This document shows positions 34,731 to 44,146 of a stretch of 64,000 nucleotides of DNA, in pieces. The stretch is from Caballeronia grimmiae (GTDB lineage Bacteria; Pseudomonadota; Gammaproteobacteria; Burkholderiales; Burkholderiaceae), in NCBI RefSeq assembly GCF_000698555.1, contig NZ_JFHE01000003.1, positions 1 to 64,000 on the forward strand, given 5' to 3'. The notes beneath the pieces are model-generated. The model did no database searches, was not told where the DNA came from, and saw only the letters and a list, made by a program, of their open reading frames with translations. How positions within the stretch are numbered: the stretch's first letter is position 1; each line of letters starts with the position of its first letter. Made by a program: the position numbers and the translations under genes.

Positions 34731-35503
34731 ACACACTTCATATCGACACGCTCACGCTGCGCGCCGGCGACCGCATCCTGGTCGATGGCCTGCGCGCGAC
34801 CATCGCGGCGGGCGAGGTGTGGTGCATCGCCGGGCCGAACGGCGCGGGCAAGACGACGCTCATCGGCGTCCTCGCGGGCCTCGCGAAACCGGCGGCGGGC
34901 GTCGTATCGCTCGATGGCCGCGCGCTCGCGCAATGGCGCGCGGCGGACCTCGCCCGCCGGCGCGCGCTGATGCCGCAGAGCACGCACGACGCGTTCAGCG
35001 CGACCGTGCTCGACACCGTGCTGCTCAACCGCTTTCCTTATCTGACCGGCTGGGGCTGGGAAAGCGACGACGACCGCGCCGCCGCGCACGCCGCGCTCGA
35101 TGCACTGGGCCTTGCCGCGTTCGCATCGCGCGACGTGCTGACGCTCTCGGGCGGCGAACGGCAACGCGTCGCGCTGGCCGCCGTGCTGTGCCAGAACGCG
35201 CCGCTGCTCTTGCTCGACGAACCGCTCGCCCATCTGGACCTGCATCACCAGATCGACTGCCTGAATGCGCTCGTGAAAGCGGCACGCGATGAACGCCGCG
35301 CGGTCGTGCTCTCGTGTCACGATCTGAACCTCGCTCGCCGCTTCGCCACGCATGCGTTATTGCTCGACGGCCAGGGCGGCGCGCAGGGCGGCCTCGTCGC
35401 CGATGTGCTCACGGCCGAGCGTGCGAGCGCCGCGTTCGGTTATCCGCTGGCGCTCATCCGCGATGGCGGGCATGAAGCGCTCGTGCCTCGCTTCCCCTCA
35501 TGA
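34727..35503 (+). CDS. btuD: Cobalamin ABC transporter ATPase BtuD
   Basis: This is a 258-residue FepC/BtuD-type ATPase with Walker A GPNGAGKTT (about 35-43), signature LSGGERQRVALA, Walker B LLLLDEPLAHLD and switch His CHDLNLARR. The start at 34727 overlaps the btuC stop; the frame remains open far upstream in the btuC antiframe but lacks similarity there. It powers BtuC with BtuF as binding protein. Confidence 0.93.
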   Translation: MNTLHIDTLTLRAGDRILVDGLRATIAAGEVWCIAGPNGAGKTTLIGVLAGLAKPAAGVVSLDGRALAQWRAADLARRRALMPQSTHDAFSATVLDTVLLNRFPYLTGWGWESDDDRAAAHAALDALGLAAFASRDVLTLSGGERQRVALAAVLCQNAPLLLLDEPLAHLDLHHQIDCLNALVKAARDERRAVVLSCHDLNLARRFATHALLLDGQGGAQGGLVADVLTAERASAAFGYPLALIRDGGHEALVPRFPS

Positions 35504-35517
35504 CCAAGGAACCGCCC

Positions 35518-36567
35518 ATGTCCATTCCGATGCCTCGCGCGCTCGATCGCGCCATCGAACCCGAACTGCGCCGCATCATCGACATGAAGACGAAGCCGCC
35601 GGGCAGCCTCGGGCGGCTCGAATCGCTCGCGCTGCAGATCGGCGTGATACAGCGCACGACGAAGCCGCGCATCGAACGTCCCGCGATGATCGTGTTCGCG
35701 GGCGATCACGGCATCGCCGCCGAAGGCGTGAGTCCGTATCCGCAGGAAGTGACGGCGCAGATGGTCGCGAATTTTCTGAGCGGAGGCGCGGCGATCAACG
35801 CGTTGTCGCGTTCCGTCGGCATGGCGCTCGAAATCGTCGATGCGGGCGTCGCGACGCCGATACCGATCGATCACGGCTACGAGCGTTTGTCGCTCGGCCT
35901 CGGCACACGCAACTTCGCGCACGAAGCGGCGATGTCGCGCGACACGGCGCTGGAAGCCATCGCGCGGGGCGCGGCGCGCGTGCGGCATCACGCGTCGCTC
36001 GGCACGAACGTGATCGGCTTCGGCGAGATGGGGATCGCGAATACATCGGCGGCGGCGTGCCTGATGAGCCGCCTGTGCGCGCTGCCGATCGACGAATGTG
36101 TCGGACGCGGCACCGGCCTCGACGATCGCGGGCTCGCGCACAAGCGCGACGTGCTGGCGCGCGCGCTCGCGAAGCATGCGTCGGGCGGCGATGCGATCGA
36201 TACGCTCGCCATGTTCGGCGGCTTCGAGATCGCGATGATGACGGGCGCGTACCTCGCCGCAGCCGAGGCGGGCATGACGGTGCTCGTCGATGGCTTCATC
36301 GCGAGTTCGGCGCTGCTCGTCGCATCGAAGATCGCGCCGGACGTGCTCGATTACTGCGTGTTCGCGCATGCGTCGAACGAAGCGGGGCATCGGCGCATGC
36401 TGGCGCACTTCGATGCCGCGCCGCTACTGCAACTCGACTTGCGTCTCGGCGAAGGCACGGGCGCGGCGCTCGCGTTGCCGCTCTTGCGCGCGGCCGTCGC
36501 GTTCGTCGACGAGATGGCGAGCTTCGATTCGGCGGGCGTATCGAACAAGCAAGACGCGCAGCCATGA
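35518..36567 (+). CDS. cobT: Nicotinate-nucleotide-DMB phosphoribosyltransferase CobT
   Basis: This is a 349-residue enzyme that activates dimethylbenzimidazole to alpha-ribazole phosphate. Conserved segments are KTKPPGSLGRLE, VFAGDHGIAAEGVSPYP, GEMGIANTSAAA and the C-terminal LRLGEGTGAALALPL with the catalytic Glu. The start at 35518 has AAGGA upstream; an ATG at 35500 overlaps the btuD stop and is an alternative. It overlaps cobS by 4 nt. Confidence 0.95.
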   Translation: MSIPMPRALDRAIEPELRRIIDMKTKPPGSLGRLESLALQIGVIQRTTKPRIERPAMIVFAGDHGIAAEGVSPYPQEVTAQMVANFLSGGAAINALSRSVGMALEIVDAGVATPIPIDHGYERLSLGLGTRNFAHEAAMSRDTALEAIARGAARVRHHASLGTNVIGFGEMGIANTSAAACLMSRLCALPIDECVGRGTGLDDRGLAHKRDVLARALAKHASGGDAIDTLAMFGGFEIAMMTGAYLAAAEAGMTVLVDGFIASSALLVASKIAPDVLDYCVFAHASNEAGHRRMLAHFDAAPLLQLDLRLGEGTGAALALPLLRAAVAFVDEMASFDSAGVSNKQDAQP

Positions 36568-37325
36568 GCCGTCCGCTCGACGAGCTGCGTTACTTCTTCA
36601 CCGCGCTCGGCTACTTCACGCGCGTGCCGGTGCCGCGCTGGGTCGGCTTCGAGCGCGAGTATCTGAACGCGGCGGCGCGCTACTTTCCGCTCGTCGGCGC
36701 GATGGTCGGCGGCGTCGCGGCGCTCGTCTATCTGGCGGCGCTGCGCGTGTTTCCGGCAGGCGTGGCCGTGTTGCTGTCGATGACCGCGACGCTCGTGCTG
36801 ACCGGCGCGTTCCACGAGGACGGTCTCGCCGATTGCGCCGATGCCTTCGGCGGCGGCTACACACGCGACGACGTGCTGCGCATCATGCACGATTCGCGCA
36901 TCGGCGCATTCGGGGCGATTGCGCTCGTAATCGCGCTGGCGCTCAAGTGGCAGACGCTGGCCGCGTTGCCGCCGATGCGCGCCGCGATGCTGATGATCGC
37001 CGCGCACGCCGCGAGCCGCGCGTTCGCGATCAGCTATCTCTTCACGCTCGATTACGTGCGTGCCGAAGGCAAGGCGAAGCCGGTCGCGCAGCGCATGAGC
37101 GTGATGTCGCTCGCGCTTGCACTGGCGTTCGGCTTGCCGTGGCTTCTGTGGATGGGCTGGCGCTTCGCCTGCGTGACGGTTGTCGTGCTTGCGTCGCTGC
37201 GCTTTATCGCGGGGCGCTACTTCGTGCGGCGCATCGGCGGTTATACCGGCGATTGCCTCGGCTGCGCGCAGCAGGTGTTCGAGCTTGCGATCTATCTCAC
37301 CGGGCTGGCATGGATCTCATACTGA
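36564..37325 (+). CDS. cobS: Cobalamin-5'-phosphate synthase CobS
   Basis: This is a 253-residue integral membrane enzyme joining adenosyl-GDP-cobinamide with alpha-ribazole (phosphate). The N-terminal LGYFTRVPVPRW, ARYFPLVGAMVGG and the motif GAFHEDGLADCADAFGGG are typical, as is GGYTGDCLGCAQQV. It overlaps cobT by 4 nt and the following phosphatase by 16 nt, indicating tight coupling. Confidence 0.95.
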   Translation: MSRPLDELRYFFTALGYFTRVPVPRWVGFEREYLNAAARYFPLVGAMVGGVAALVYLAALRVFPAGVAVLLSMTATLVLTGAFHEDGLADCADAFGGGYTRDDVLRIMHDSRIGAFGAIALVIALALKWQTLAALPPMRAAMLMIAAHAASRAFAISYLFTLDYVRAEGKAKPVAQRMSVMSLALALAFGLPWLLWMGWRFACVTVVVLASLRFIAGRYFVRRIGGYTGDCLGCAQQVFELAIYLTGLAWISY

Positions 37326-37879
37326 TACGTCATCCCGCTGTCGCGATCGATGCCGGCGTGTGCTACGGCCAGACCGATGCGCCGCTTGTTCATGATGCGC
37401 GCGTATCGGCGCGTGACGTGCTCGCGCGAATGCGTGCGCTGAACGTGCCCGATTGCGTCGACGGATGGCATTCGAGTCCGTTGCGCCGCTGTGCATCGCT
37501 TGCGGATGCGCTCGGGACTGCGCGCATCGATGCGCGGCTCTCCGAGATGCACTTCGGCGCGTGGGAAGGCTGCGCGTGGGATGACATCGATCGCGCGCTG
37601 ATCGATGCGTGGGCCGCCGATATCGAGCACGCGCGCCCGCATGGCGGCGAAAGTCTCGCTCAGTTCAGCGCCCGCGTGTTCGACTGGTTCGACGAGGCAT
37701 CCGCCGATGCTTCGTCCGTGATGCATGTCGTCGCGCACGCCGGCGTGATGCGGGTGCTGGCGGCGCGTCTGCTGCGCCTCGACTATGCGGGCGCGTTGCA
37801 GTGGGCGCTCGATTTCGAAGGGATCGTGTGGCTTCGTCGGGCGGGTGAGCGGTGGATCGTCGTGCGGTGGAACGCGTAA
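37310..37879 (+). CDS. cobC: Alpha-ribazole phosphatase (histidine phosphatase family)
   Basis: This is a 189-residue histidine phosphatase with the catalytic LILIRHPAVA near the N-terminus, CYGQTDAPL, the HFGAWEGCAWDDID segment and the second His in HVVAHAGVMR. It removes the phosphate of alpha-ribazole 5'-phosphate or adenosylcobalamin 5'-phosphate. It starts inside the last codons of cobS in another frame and converges with btuF, 7 bp away. Confidence 0.9.
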   Translation: MDLILIRHPAVAIDAGVCYGQTDAPLVHDARVSARDVLARMRALNVPDCVDGWHSSPLRRCASLADALGTARIDARLSEMHFGAWEGCAWDDIDRALIDAWAADIEHARPHGGESLAQFSARVFDWFDEASADASSVMHVVAHAGVMRVLAARLLRLDYAGALQWALDFEGIVWLRRAGERWIVVRWNA

Positions 37880-37886
37880 GTCGCGC

Positions 37887-38768
37887 TTACCGCTTCGCCC
37901 GCGCCATATCCAGATCGCGACACAACTCTGCCGCGCCGATTGCGATGCGCGGCGTCGGCCGGTTGATCACATCGCCATCGATGCCGAACAGATTGCCGCG
38001 CGCCACGGCGGTCATGGATGTCCATCGCTTCCACCGGTCGAGCGCCGGCAGCGCGCGATCCGGCTTCGTTGCGCCGGGCGTCGCGGTCACGATCGCTTCG
38101 GGATTGGCCGCGAGCACGGCTTCCGTCGATATCGTCGGCACGCGCGGCGCTTCGGCTGCGAACACGTTCACGCCGCCGCACACGCCGATGACTTCGCTGA
38201 ACACGTTGTCCCCATTGAGCGTCATCAGCGGATCGTCCCAGACCTGATAGAACACGCGCACCGGCGGCAACGCGGCGTACTTGCCGCGCAGTTGCGAGAT
38301 ATCGCGCGTGAATGCGGTCGATGCCGCGCGCGCACGCTCCTGCGTACCGAGCAACGCGCCCAATTTGTCGATGCTCGCGGCGATATCGTCGAGACGCTTC
38401 GGCTCGCTGTAATAGAGCGGAATGCCGAGCGCTTTCAGGCGATCCATCTGACGCGCGGCATTGCCGTGCCGCCATACGACGATCAGGTCCGGATGCAGCG
38501 CGACGATGCGTTCGAGATCGAGCGCCTTGTTGTCGCCGACATGCGGTATCGCTTGCGCTTCGTTCGGGTAATCGCTGTAACTCACCGTACCGACGATGCG
38601 CCCGCCGCCGCCCGCCGCGAACAGCAACTCGGTGACGTGCGGCGCGAGGCTCACGACGCGCGTCGCCGGAGCGGGCAGCGTGACGGGCGCGCCGGTGTCG
38701 TCGGTGACGGTGATCGCGGCGCGGGCGTGCATCGCGATGAAAACGGCGAAGAGCGCGAGCAACCTCAT
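37887..38768 (-). CDS. btuF: Cobalamin-binding periplasmic protein BtuF
   Basis: This is a 293-residue class III periplasmic binding protein with a short signal peptide (MRLLALFAVFIAMHARA). VVSLAPHVTELLFAAGGGGRIVGTVSYSDYP, split at the hinge, and LHPDLIVVW are BtuF-like. It captures cobalamin for BtuCD although it is encoded on the opposite strand to them. It overlaps the upstream decarboxylase gene by 4 nt (ATGA). Confidence 0.9.
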   Translation of the reverse strand: MRLLALFAVFIAMHARAAITVTDDTGAPVTLPAPATRVVSLAPHVTELLFAAGGGGRIVGTVSYSDYPNEAQAIPHVGDNKALDLERIVALHPDLIVVWRHGNAARQMDRLKALGIPLYYSEPKRLDDIAASIDKLGALLGTQERARAASTAFTRDISQLRGKYAALPPVRVFYQVWDDPLMTLNGDNVFSEVIGVCGGVNVFAAEAPRVPTISTEAVLAANPEAIVTATPGATKPDRALPALDRWKRWTSMTAVARGNLFGIDGDVINRPTPRIAIGAAELCRDLDMARAKR

Positions 38769-39760
38769 GCGCCGATCTCCGCGAGTGCGCGTTCGAGCCG
38801 CGCCCAGTCGCCTTCGCTTCCCGGCAAGCCGATGCGCAGGCTCGTCGTCATGCCCGGCCGATCAAAGAGGCGCGTCCAGATACCGCGCGTCGCCAGTTCA
38901 TGTTGCAGGGAAGGCGCACGCGGCGTCGGCGTCCACGTAAAGAGCGGCGTGGCGCGCACGTCGAAGCCATGACGTGCGATGAGCTCGGCAAGGCGCGCAC
39001 CATCGCGCCTCAGCCGCTCGCGCGTGTCCTGCTGCCACGCTCGATCGGCAAACGCGGCCATCGTCGCGTGCCGCGCGGGGCCGCCGACCGTCCACGCGCC
39101 GAGCGCATCGCGCAATGCATCGGTGACGGCGGGCGCGGCGAGCACGAAGCCCGCGCGTATTCCCGCCAGCCCGAAGAACTTGCCGACCGAGCGCAGCACG
39201 ACGAGCCCGCCGCGCGCCGTCTCGGCGGCAAGCGATGCATCCGGGTCCGCGTCGGCGAACGCTTCATCGACGATCAGCATGCCGCCACGCGAGGCGAGTT
39301 GCGCGTGCCAGCGCATCAGCGTCTCGCGCGAGAGGCAGTCGGCAGTCGGATTGTTCGGATTCCCGATGATGACGTGATCGAGCGTGGCCGGCAATTCGCC
39401 GCTTGCCGTGTCGAGCGCTTGGATCGAATGGCCCGCGCGCACGAACGCCGGCGCGTATTCGCCGTAAGCCAGTGGCGCAACGCCCGCGACGCCGCGCTTC
39501 AGCAGGAACGGCAACGCGCGAATCGCCGCCTGCGATCCGGCCACCGGCAGTGCGAGCGGTGCGCCGTAGTAGCGGGCGGCTGCGTCGGCGAGGCCGTCGT
39601 CGTCTTCGGGCAGGCGTCGCCAGGCGTCGGGCGGCACGGGCGGCACGGGATAACCGCGCGGATTGATGCCCGTCGACAGGTCGAGCCAGTCGTCGAGTGG
39701 AATCGCATAGCGGTGCGCGGCTTCGCGCAGATTGCCGCCGTGGAGAATCGGATCAGCCAT
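38765..39760 (-). CDS. cobD: L-threonine-O-3-phosphate decarboxylase / cobC-type aminotransferase
   Basis: This is a 331-residue class I/II PLP protein. HGGNLREAAHRY and DLSTGINPRGYPVP are hallmarks of the cobalamin threonine-phosphate decarboxylases. The PLP Lys lies in SVGKFFGLAGIRAG and the Asn in IIGNPNNPTAD. It supplies (R)-1-amino-2-propanol phosphate for the nucleotide loop. It is named CobD in Salmonella and CobC in Pseudomonas. It overlaps cbiB by 8 nt and btuF by 4 nt. Confidence 0.92.
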   Translation of the reverse strand: MADPILHGGNLREAAHRYAIPLDDWLDLSTGINPRGYPVPPVPPDAWRRLPEDDDGLADAAARYYGAPLALPVAGSQAAIRALPFLLKRGVAGVAPLAYGEYAPAFVRAGHSIQALDTASGELPATLDHVIIGNPNNPTADCLSRETLMRWHAQLASRGGMLIVDEAFADADPDASLAAETARGGLVVLRSVGKFFGLAGIRAGFVLAAPAVTDALRDALGAWTVGGPARHATMAAFADRAWQQDTRERLRRDGARLAELIARHGFDVRATPLFTWTPTPRAPSLQHELATRGIWTRLFDRPGMTTSLRIGLPGSEGDWARLERALAEIGA

Positions 39761-40694
39761 TCGTCGTCACACTGAAAACCGCAAGAATGAGCAGCACCGC
39801 GAGCCATAGCATCATCGAGCGATCGACGAGCCGCAGCGCCGCCACCACATCGCGCGGCGTGGCATCGTGGCCCGCGCCGAGCGTCGGCCGCGCTTCCAGC
39901 ACGCCGTGATACACCGCCGCGCCGCCGATCAGCACGTTCAGACTGCCCGCGCCCGCGGCCATCACCGGGCCCGCGTTCGGGCTGTCCCACGAGCGCGCCT
40001 GCGTGCGCCAGCAATGCCACGCCATGCGCGTGTCGCCGGTGAGCGCGTAGGTCGCCGCCGTGAGCCGCGCGGGAATGAAATTGAGCACGTCGTCGAAGCG
40101 CGCGGCCGCCCAGCCGAAGCGCAGGTAACGCGGCGTGCGATAGCCCCACATCGCATCGAGCGTGTTGGCGAGACGGAACGCGAGCGCGCCGGGACCGCCC
40201 GCCACCGCGAACCAGAAGAGCGCGCCGAAGATCGCATCGTTGCCGTTCTCCAATGCCGATTCGACAGCCGCCCGCGACAGCGCGTGTTCATCGGCGTGCG
40301 AGGTATCGCGCGAGACGATGCGCGATGTCAGCGCACGCGCGCCGTCGATATCGCCGAAGCTCAGCGCGCGGGCGATCGGCGCGATGTGCTCGCGCAAGCT
40401 CTTCGCGCCGAGCGCGAACCACAGCAGCAGCACGTGGACGAGGCAGGCGTACGCAAACGGCAGCACGCTCACCAGCATCCACGCGATGACGACCGGCGGC
40501 GCGACGGCGGCGATCCACGCGGCGATTCCCGCAGGCCGCGCGCGATGCCCGGTGTTCATGCGCGCTTCGAGCTTCGCCGCAAGCGTGCCGAAGCCGACGA
40601 GCGGATGACGCCGGCGCGGTTCGCCGAACACGCGATCGACGATCACGCCGAGCACCGCGAGCAGCGCCATCGCATAGGCGGAGAGCAGCAGCAT
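39753..40694 (-). CDS. cbiB: Adenosylcobinamide-phosphate synthase CbiB (CobD of Pseudomonas)
   Basis: This is a 313-residue integral membrane protein that attaches aminopropanol (phosphate) to adenosylcobyric acid. DRVFGEPRRRHPLVGFG near the N-terminus and RLANTLDAMWGYRTPRYLRFGWAAAR are typical. The start MLLLSAYAM at 40694 lies 4 bp after the cobU stop. Confidence 0.93.
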   Translation of the reverse strand: MLLLSAYAMALLAVLGVIVDRVFGEPRRRHPLVGFGTLAAKLEARMNTGHRARPAGIAAWIAAVAPPVVIAWMLVSVLPFAYACLVHVLLLWFALGAKSLREHIAPIARALSFGDIDGARALTSRIVSRDTSHADEHALSRAAVESALENGNDAIFGALFWFAVAGGPGALAFRLANTLDAMWGYRTPRYLRFGWAAARFDDVLNFIPARLTAATYALTGDTRMAWHCWRTQARSWDSPNAGPVMAAGAGSLNVLIGGAAVYHGVLEARPTLGAGHDATPRDVVAALRLVDRSMMLWLAVLLILAVFSVTTNG

Positions 40695-40698
40695 CGCG

Positions 40699-41271
40699 TC
40701 AGCCCTTGAGCGCGAGCGGCAGGCCCGCAACCATCAAGGTCGCGCGCGTGCTCGCGGCGGCGACGCGCTGATTCAGGCGGCCGAGTTCGTCGACATACAG
40801 GCGCGTCACCGAGCCGAGCGGCACGACGCCGAGGCCGATTTCGTTGCTGACGACGATGACCTTGCCGCGCACATCGGCCAATGCGCGGTCGAAGGCATCG
40901 AAGGCTTGCATGGCTTGATGGGAAAGCGTGGCGGGCTCATCGTGCATGGATTCGGGCGGGCACAGCAGATTGGCGAGCCAGAGCGTGAGGCAATCGATCA
41001 GCACGCACTGTCCCGCGCGATCCGCTTCACGCAGCGCGCCCGCGAGATCGAGCGGCGCTTCGACAAGCGTCCAGTGCGCGGGACGCCGCTCGCGATGATG
41101 CCGCACGCGTTCGGCGAATTCGTCGTCGCCGATGCGCGCGGTCGCGAGATAGGCGACGGGCAGGCCGCTTTCGGCGGCAAGGCGTTCGGCATGGGCGCTC
41201 TTGCCCGAGCGGGCGCCGCCGAGGATGAAGGTCAGATCGCGCGGCGTGGCGACAGGGACGTTGGAGGTCAT
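40699..41271 (-). CDS. cobU: Adenosylcobinamide kinase/GTP:phosphate guanylyltransferase CobU
   Basis: This is a 190-residue bifunctional enzyme. The P-loop GGARSGKSAHAERLA, the conserved YLATARIGDDEFAERVRHH and the later VIVVSNEIGLGVVPL fit CobU/CobP. It phosphorylates and guanylylates adenosylcobinamide. The start MTSNVPV at 41271 is preferred over a frame opening 21 codons upstream. It diverges from cobQ over 56 bp. Confidence 0.94.
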   Translation of the reverse strand: MTSNVPVATPRDLTFILGGARSGKSAHAERLAAESGLPVAYLATARIGDDEFAERVRHHRERRPAHWTLVEAPLDLAGALREADRAGQCVLIDCLTLWLANLLCPPESMHDEPATLSHQAMQAFDAFDRALADVRGKVIVVSNEIGLGVVPLGSVTRLYVDELGRLNQRVAAASTRATLMVAGLPLALKG

Positions 41272-41327
41272 CGCAATATTGTAGCGGCGGGATAAGATAG
41301 CGGGCTGCGCTTCCGAGGAACTTCCCG

Positions 41328-42800
41328 ATGCCATTCACGCCACGCGGCACGCTGATGATTCAGGGCGCCACCTCCGATGCCGGCAAGAGCACGCTCGTCG
41401 CGGGCCTGTGCCGGCTGGCGCGGCGAAGCGGCGTCAAGGTCGCGCCGTTCAAGCCGCAGAACATGGCGCTCAACAGCGCGGTGACGGTCGATGGCGGCGA
41501 GATCGGCCGCGCGCAAGCCTTGCAGGCGATCGCGGCGGGCGTGCCGGCGCGCATCGACTTCAATCCGGTGCTGCTCAAGCCGACGAGCGATCGCGGCGCG
41601 CAGATCATCATCCACGGCCACGCGCACGCCAATCTCGATGCCCGCGCGTATCACGCGTACAAGCTCACCGCGTTCGATGCCGTGCTCGCGTCCTATGCGC
41701 GGCTGCGCTCGGAGTTCGAGGCGGTCATCGTCGAAGGCGCGGGCAGTCCCGCCGAAATCAACCTGCGCGATCGCGATATCGCCAACATGGGTTTCGCGGA
41801 ACACGTCGATTGCCCGGTCGTGCTCGTCGCCGATATCGATCGCGGCGGCGTGTTCGCGCATCTCGTCGGCACGCTGGCGTGTCTGTCGGAGAGCGAGCGG
41901 GCGCGCGTGAAGGGCTTCGTGATCAACCGGTTTCGCGGCGATATCTCGTTGCTGAAGCCGGGGCTCGACTGGCTCGAAGCGCAGACCGGCAAGCCGGTGC
42001 TCGGCGTGCTGCCGTATCTGCACGGCCTGACACTCGACGCCGAGGACATGCTGCCGCGCGATGTTCACGCACGCGGCGAGCGGCCGGCGCTGAAGGTGAT
42101 CGTGCCGGCGTTGCCGCGCATCAGCAATCACACGGACTTCGATGCGCTGCGGGCGCATCCTCAGGTCGATTTCGAATACGTGCGCGGGGGCGTTGCGCCG
42201 CCGCCGGCGGATCTGATCGTGCTGCCGGGATCGAAGAACGTGCAGCGCGATCTTGCGTGGCTGCGCGAGCACGGCTGGGATCGTGCGATCGCGCGGCATC
42301 TGCGATACGGCGGCAAGGTGCTCGGCATATGCGGCGGCATGCAGATGCTGGGGCGCGAGATCGACGATCCGGATGGCGTCGAAGGGGCGGCGGGGTGTGT
42401 CGATGCGCTCGGTCTGCTCGACCTGCACACGGTGCTGACGCCGCACAAGCAACTGGAGAACGTGACGGGGCGGCTCGCGATCGGCCTGGCGGATGCGCCG
42501 GTGCGCGGCTACGAGATTCACATGGGGCGCACGAGCGGCGCGGCGCTGGCGAATCCCGCCGTGATGCTCGATGACGGGCGCGGCGACGGCGCGATTTCAT
42601 CCGATGGACAAATTGCCGCGACGTATCTGCACGGCCTTTTCGATACGCCCGAAGCGTGTGCCGCGCTGCTCGCGTGGGCGGGCGTCGCCGATGCCGCGCC
42701 GCTCGATTATCCGGCGCTGCGCGAGGCGTCGCTGGAGCGGCTGGCGGATGCGTTCGCGCAGGCCCTCGATCTCGATGCGGTGATGGGCGCGTTTGGCTGA
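41328..42800 (+). CDS. cobQ: Cobyric acid synthase CobQ/CbiP
   Basis: This is a 490-residue glutamine-dependent amidase of the corrin ring. The dethiobiotin-synthetase-like N-terminal domain has [16 protein letters not shown] and [13 protein letters not shown]. The C-terminal class I glutaminase triad contains [10 protein letters not shown] (Cys) and YLHGLF (His). It is divergent from cobU. The convergent thioesterase gene ends 12 bp further on. Confidence 0.95.
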   Translation: MPFTPRGTLMIQGATSDAGKSTLVAGLCRLARRSGVKVAPFKPQNMALNSAVTVDGGEIGRAQALQAIAAGVPARIDFNPVLLKPTSDRGAQIIIHGHAHANLDARAYHAYKLTAFDAVLASYARLRSEFEAVIVEGAGSPAEINLRDRDIANMGFAEHVDCPVVLVADIDRGGVFAHLVGTLACLSESERARVKGFVINRFRGDISLLKPGLDWLEAQTGKPVLGVLPYLHGLTLDAEDMLPRDVHARGERPALKVIVPALPRISNHTDFDALRAHPQVDFEYVRGGVAPPPADLIVLPGSKNVQRDLAWLREHGWDRAIARHLRYGGKVLGICGGMQMLGREIDDPDGVEGAAGCVDALGLLDLHTVLTPHKQLENVTGRLAIGLADAPVRGYEIHMGRTSGAALANPAVMLDDGRGDGAISSDGQIAATYLHGLFDTPEACAALLAWAGVADAAPLDYPALREASLERLADAFAQALDLDAVMGAFG

Positions 42801-42812
42801 GTCGCGCGAGCG

Positions 42813-43229
42813 TCAATACAGAATCATCTGCGTACACCGAAACATCGCGATCAGCTTTCCGTCGCCGTTCGTCACCGTCGCATCCCAGACGTGCGTACTG
42901 CGCCCGAGGTGCACGGCGCTCGCCTTCGCGACGATCTTCCCTTCGCGCGCCGTCGACACATGATTGCTCTTGAGTTCGAGCGTCGTGAAGTTCTGCGCCT
43001 TCTCGGGAAGATGCGCGATGCACGCGTATCCGCAGCACGTATCCGCGAGCCCGACGACCGTCGCCGCGTGCAGAAAGCCGTTCGGCGCGAGCAGTTCCGG
43101 CCGGATCACGAGCTCGCCGGCGAGCGCGCCTTCGTCGAGGGAAAGAAGCTGCACGCCGAGCAGATCGGGCAGGCGGCCTTTCTGGCGGTTGCGCAGGAAA
43201 TCGAGCGTGACATCGGGGCGAAGCGGCAT
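42813..43229 (-). CDS. PaaI-like hotdog thioesterase
   Basis: This is a 138-residue single hotdog domain. ELLAPNGFLHAATVVGLADTCCGYA, with the catalytic-site region after PNG, and TTLELKSNHVSTAREG are characteristic of the PaaI/YbgC-type group. It probably hydrolyses an acyl- or aryl-CoA, but the substrate is not evident. The start MPLRPDVTL at 43229 is family-like; upstream frame shows no similarity. Confidence 0.85.
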   Translation of the reverse strand: MPLRPDVTLDFLRNRQKGRLPDLLGVQLLSLDEGALAGELVIRPELLAPNGFLHAATVVGLADTCCGYACIAHLPEKAQNFTTLELKSNHVSTAREGKIVAKASAVHLGRSTHVWDATVTNGDGKLIAMFRCTQMILY

Positions 43230-43413
43230 GGGCGTAATCCGTCGAAGTGTGATGAAAAGCGCGTGCGACCCAATTGGCCGTTCGGCCAGCGTGCCGCGCG
43301 CACCGCTTTTTGCCGATAATATCAACGGCTCGAATCATGCATCCGTTCTATAACGACGAAACGGCGCGCGCTTTCATGGAATGACGCGCGCCGCACAAAC
43401 TCCGGGACATTTC

Positions 43414-44040
43414 ATGACCGTGATCGTGGTGGCAAATCCAAAGGGCGGCGTCGGCAAGAGCACGCTCGCAACCAACCTCGCAGGGCACTTCGCGGCGAAC
43501 GGCGAATGGGTCGCGCTCGCCGATCTGGACAAGCAGCGCTCCGCCCATGCGTGGCTGTCGCTGCGGGTCGATACGCTGCCGAAGATCGAAGAGTGGGGCG
43601 TCGATGTCGACGCGCCCGCGAAGCCGCCGAAAGGTCTGGAAAAAGCCGTCGTCGATACACCTGCCGGCGTGCATGGCAACCGGCTCGCGCTCGCGCTGCA
43701 ACTGGCCGACAAGGTGATCGTGCCGCTACAGCCGTCGATGTTCGACATTCTCGCCACGCAGGACTTCCTGACGAAGCTGGCGAAGGAAAAGGCGGTGCGC
43801 AAGGGCGCGATTCAGATCGGGGTGGTCGGCATGCGCGTGGACGCGCGCACGCGATCGGCGGATCAACTGCATCGTTTCGTCGAGGGGCTCGATCTGCCGG
43901 TGCTGGGTTATCTGCGGGACACGCAGAATTATGTGCAGCTGGCGGCGCACGGCCTGACGCTATGGGACGTGGCGAAAAGCCGTGTCGAGAAGGATCTGGA
44001 GCAGTGGCAGCCGATCATCGACTGGGCGGGAAAGAAATAG
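43414..44040 (+). CDS. Orphan ParA/MinD-like ATPase
   Basis: This is a 208-residue deviant-Walker ATPase: VVANPKGGVGKSTLATNLA at the N-terminus, ALADLDKQRSA and VVDTPAGVHG. It resembles small ParA-family proteins. No parB, centromere repeats or partner gene adjoins (thioesterase on one side, panD on the other). It may position a cellular complex rather than DNA. Confidence 0.88.
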   Translation: MTVIVVANPKGGVGKSTLATNLAGHFAANGEWVALADLDKQRSAHAWLSLRVDTLPKIEEWGVDVDAPAKPPKGLEKAVVDTPAGVHGNRLALALQLADKVIVPLQPSMFDILATQDFLTKLAKEKAVRKGAIQIGVVGMRVDARTRSADQLHRFVEGLDLPVLGYLRDTQNYVQLAAHGLTLWDVAKSRVEKDLEQWQPIIDWAGKK

Positions 44041-44091
44041 CGGCAGGCGTTTTGCGCCTTTACGGCAGGAAAGGACGCCCGCGCCATACAA

Positions 44092-44124
44092 AACCGGCGC
44101 TCCCCGAAGAGAAGCGCCGGCTTT
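44092..44124. terminator. Terminator between parA-like gene and panD
   Basis: The stem CCGGCGCT/AGCGCCGG (44094-44101 with 44113-44120) is followed by CTTT and preceded by ACAAAA. It serves two convergent genes. Confidence 0.75.
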
Positions 44125-44146
44125 CACTACACGTCAATTAAGAGAA

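Noticed and set aside
43414..44040. ParA gene as evidence of an integrated plasmid or a replication origin
   Set aside because: No parB, parS-like repeats, rep gene or DnaA boxes were seen around it.
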